Source of the DNA: Montanilutibacter psychrotolerans
GTDB taxonomy: Bacteria > Pseudomonadota > Gammaproteobacteria > Xanthomonadales > Xanthomonadaceae
Direction: 5' to 3'
DNA length: 64,000 nucleotides
Assembly (NCBI RefSeq): GCF_003719825.1
Contig: NZ_RIBS01000002.1
Location: forward strand, 1 to 64,000
Made by a program: the position numbers and the translations under genes. Shown piece by piece: positions 61,818 to 64,000 of this stretch (positions within the stretch are counted from its first letter, which is position 1; each line of letters begins with the position of its first letter). The notes below the pieces were generated by a model. The model was not told where the DNA came from. It was given only the letters and a program-made list of their open reading frames with translations, and searched no databases.

Positions 61818-62798
61818 ATGACCGAACAGATCTATGCCCGCATCGCGGGTACCGGCAGTTACCTGCCGGAAAAGTGCCTCACCAACGATGACCTCGCGAA
61901 ATTCGTCGACACGAGCGACGAATGGATCACCGCGCGTACCGGCATCCGCCAGCGTCACGTGGCCGCCGAGGGTGAGACTACCAGCGACCTGGCCTACCAC
62001 GCCTCCGTGCGTGCGCTCGAGGCCGCCGGCGTCGAGGCGAAGGATCTCGACCTGATCGTGCTCGGCACGACCACGCCGGACCTGATTTTCCCCTCTACGG
62101 CCTGCCTGCTGCAGCACCGTCTCGGCGCGGACGGCTGCGCCGCGTTTGACGTCAACGCCGCCTGTTCGGGCTTTGTCTACGCGCTGACGGTGGCCGACAA
62201 GTTCATCCGCTCCGGCGCCGCCAAGACGGTGCTGGTGGTCGGCGCGGAAACGCTGACGCGCATGCTCGACTGGACCGATCGCGGCACCTGCGTGCTGTTC
62301 GGCGACGGTGCCGGCGCGGTGGTGCTCAAGGCCGACAGCGAGACCGGCATCCTCAGCACCCATCTGCACGCAGACGGCGGCAAGAAGGAACTGCTGTGGA
62401 ACCCGGTGGGCGTCTCGGTGGGCTTCAAGCCCGAAGAGCACAACGCCGGCGTCAAGGTGCTGATGACCGGCAACGAAGTCTTCAAGCACGCGGTCAAGGC
62501 GCTCGACTCGGTGGTCGAGGAAACGCTCGAGGCAAACGGCCTGGATCGTCACGAGATCGACTGGCTGATCCCGCACCAGGCGAACCTGCGCATCATCGAA
62601 GCCACGGCCAAGCGCCTGGACATGCCGATGGAGCGCGTCGTCGTCACTGTCGACAAGCACGGCAACACGTCGTCGGGTTCGGTGCCGCTGGCGCTGGACG
62701 AGGCGGTGCGTTCGGGCAAGGTGCAGCGCGGCCAGCTGCTGTTGCTGGAGGCCTTCGGCGGCGGCTTCACCTGGGGCTCGGCACTGCTGCGCTACTGA
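61818..62798 (+). CDS. fabH: 3-oxoacyl-[acyl-carrier-protein] synthase III
   Basis: A 326-residue KAS III that condenses acetyl-CoA with malonyl-ACP to start fatty-acid synthesis. The catalytic triad is C116 ([13 protein letters not shown]), H253 ([10 protein letters not shown]) and N283 ([13 protein letters not shown]). The N-terminus is [20 protein letters not shown]. In E. coli plsX lies between rpmF and fabH; here the two are 186 bp apart with no plsX. Followed by fabD after a 337-bp gap. Confidence 0.97.
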   Translation: MTEQIYARIAGTGSYLPEKCLTNDDLAKFVDTSDEWITARTGIRQRHVAAEGETTSDLAYHASVRALEAAGVEAKDLDLIVLGTTTPDLIFPSTACLLQHRLGADGCAAFDVNAACSGFVYALTVADKFIRSGAAKTVLVVGAETLTRMLDWTDRGTCVLFGDGAGAVVLKADSETGILSTHLHADGGKKELLWNPVGVSVGFKPEEHNAGVKVLMTGNEVFKHAVKALDSVVEETLEANGLDRHEIDWLIPHQANLRIIEATAKRLDMPMERVVVTVDKHGNTSSGSVPLALDEAVRSGKVQRGQLLLLEAFGGGFTWGSALLRY

Positions 62799-63135
62799 TC
62801 CGTCGACACGGCTGATCCATCGACGTGACGCATCGCGCAGTGCGCAGCGTCGAATGTCCTTCGCGGGCTCGGCCATCTGGTCGGGCCCGCGTCGTTTGTG
62901 GCGTTGCCATCGACCCGCCGGACGGTGCAGCGTGGTCGCGATGCAGGCCACGCATCGGCGACTGCGATCGCTTGCGATACGGGTGTCGACGACTGGAAAG
63001 CCCGGCGCAGCCCAATGCGTTGGCGCTGGTACGTTTCTTCATCAACCTGACGCTGGCCGTCACTGTACGTGGCGGTACAGACGCAGCACGCGATTCGCTC
63101 GTATCATTGCCCGCTCTTTTGCTGGGTCGGGCGTG
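62799..63135. other. Gap between fabH and fabD
   Basis: No gene I can support: the one plus-strand frame of ~100 codons is Arg/Cys-rich and lacks any family motif or Shine-Dalgarno sequence. The gap probably holds a separate fabD promoter, but no clear -35/-10 pair stands out. Confidence 0.45.
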
Positions 63136-64000
63136 ATGGAATCGCAGGCAGCCAACAATCAACTGGCATTCGTGTTCCCGGGGCAGGGCTCGCAGTCGCT
63201 GGGCATGCTGACCGATCTGGCCGCGTCCGCGCCGCTGGTCGTGGAGACCTTTACCGAGGCCAGCGATGGCGCTGGCGCCGATTTGTGGGCGCTGTGCCAA
63301 CAGGGTCCGGAAGACCAGCTCAATCGCACCGAATTCACGCAGCCGGCATTGCTTGCGGCCGGTGTCGCCGTCTGGCGCCTCTGGCAGGCACGCGGTGGTG
63401 CGATTCCTGCCCTGTTCGCCGGCCACAGCCTTGGCGAGTACGCCGCGTTGGTGGCCGGCGGTGCGTTGTCGCTGCATGACGCCGCCCGCCTGGTGCGCCT
63501 GCGTGGGCAGCTGATGCAGGATGCCGCCCCGGCTGGCAGCGGCGCGATGGCCGCCGTGCTTGGCGCCGAAGATGCCGTGGTACTGGAGGTCTGCCAGGCC
63601 GTGTCGGGCGATGCAGTGGTCGTGCCCGCCAACTTCAACTCGCCCGGACAGATCGTGATCGGCGGCCATGCCGCCGCGGTGGATGCCGCGCTCGAGCAGC
63701 TCGCCGAACGTGGCGTGCGCAAGGCGGTCAAGCTGGCTGTCAGCGTGCCCTCGCACACACCGTTGATGCGCGAAGCCGCCAACCGCCTCGCCGAGGCGAT
63801 GACCGCGCTGCCGTGGCAGGCGCCGTCGGTGCCGGTGGTGCAGAACGTCGATGGCGAAGTGCATGAGGGCGTCGAATCGATCCGTGACGCGCTTGTGCGC
63901 CAGCTCTACCTTCCGGTGCAGTGGACCCGTTGCGTGCAGGCGCTGGCCGCCGGTGGCGCGACGCGGATCGGCGAATGCGGCCCCGGCAAGGTGCTCACCG
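63136..64000 (+). CDS. fabD: Malonyl-CoA-ACP transacylase (cut by window end)
   Basis: 288 codons are present of a typical ~310-codon gene. FabD loads malonate onto ACP. It starts MESQAANNQLAFVFPGQGSQ; the nucleophile is S98 in FAGHSLGEYAALVAGG. Later come VPANFNSPGQIVIGG, SVPSHTPLM with the catalytic His and GECGPGKVLT at the edge. ATG 63136 is used; a GTG directly before it is also in frame. It continues the rpmF-fabH fatty-acid block. Confidence 0.97.
   Translation, partial: MESQAANNQLAFVFPGQGSQSLGMLTDLAASAPLVVETFTEASDGAGADLWALCQQGPEDQLNRTEFTQPALLAAGVAVWRLWQARGGAIPALFAGHSLGEYAALVAGGALSLHDAARLVRLRGQLMQDAAPAGSGAMAAVLGAEDAVVLEVCQAVSGDAVVVPANFNSPGQIVIGGHAAAVDAALEQLAERGVRKAVKLAVSVPSHTPLMREAANRLAEAMTALPWQAPSVPVVQNVDGEVHEGVESIRDALVRQLYLPVQWTRCVQALAAGGATRIGECGPGKVLT

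Noticed and set aside
62825-63136. Small plus-strand frame before fabD
   Set aside because: Arg/Cys-rich, no ribosome site, no family resemblance; treated as noise.

Overview
The window is a high-GC gammaproteobacterial chromosome segment, most consistent with the Xanthomonadaceae (Lysobacter/Luteimonas-like). The evidence is gene order and protein sequence: gloB-yafS-rnhA-dnaQ, tig-clpP-clpX-lon-hupB-ppiD, phoBR-ppk-ppx, dnaX-ybaB-recR, yceD-rpmF-fabH-fabD, an NAD-type isocitrate dehydrogenase, and many spore-coat-U/Csu and REP elements. No plasmid, phage or CRISPR module is visible. Most of the window is core chromosome, with a repeat-rich accessory stretch in the first 13 kb.

Region 1 (1-13.7 kb). 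An IS110-type transposase end, an AIM24-family gene, and tsf-rpsB on the minus strand behind a long leader. Then comes a genomic scrap zone: an RHS-repeat fragment, two ~175-bp REP-pair elements, a YciI-like gene, and a REP-associated tyrosine transposase (RAYT) framed by inverted REPs. Next is a four-gene Csu-type chaperone-usher pilus operon (minus strand). It is followed by a 221-bp tandem array in which each unit carries a second REP family plus the last codons of the adjacent nitronate monooxygenase gene. A glutathione S-transferase/nitronate monooxygenase pair faces a LysR regulator across a palindromic operator.

Region 2 (13.7-26.3 kb). The phosphate/polyphosphate operon phoB-phoR-ppk-ppx runs on the minus strand and has a well-formed Pho box upstream. 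It is followed by a BepA-like periplasmic protease, glutaredoxin and an AhpD-like protein, isocitrate dehydrogenase, an NhaC antiporter and a Bax-inhibitor-1 protein.

Region 3 (26.3-39.3 kb). Five tRNAs lead into tig, clpP, clpX, lon, hupB, three more tRNAs (Val, Asp, Asp) and ppiD: protein folding and quality control, with sigma-32-like promoters before clpP and lon. fabI, mltD and gloB follow on the minus strand.

Region 4 (39.4-52.6 kb). yafS-like, rnhA and dnaQ; a PP2C phosphatase; tRNA-Ser; an LPS-core block (DUF6165, a GT9 glycosyltransferase, Kdo kinase); a metallo-hydrolase overlapping moaA; moaC-moaD-moaE (molybdopterin); 4.5S RNA and tRNA-Ser; dnaX-ybaB-recR-HIT.

Region 5 (52.6-64 kb). 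One unrecognised gene with atypical codon use, then the MoxR/DUF58/TgpA/Slp operon (minus), an ArnT-like membrane glycosyltransferase, maf (yceF type), a small membrane protein, and yceD-rpmF-fabH-fabD, the last cut by the window end. I see no convincing new defence or biosynthetic system. The most unusual material is the repeat biology in region 1 and the apparent AUU start of the GT9 gene.
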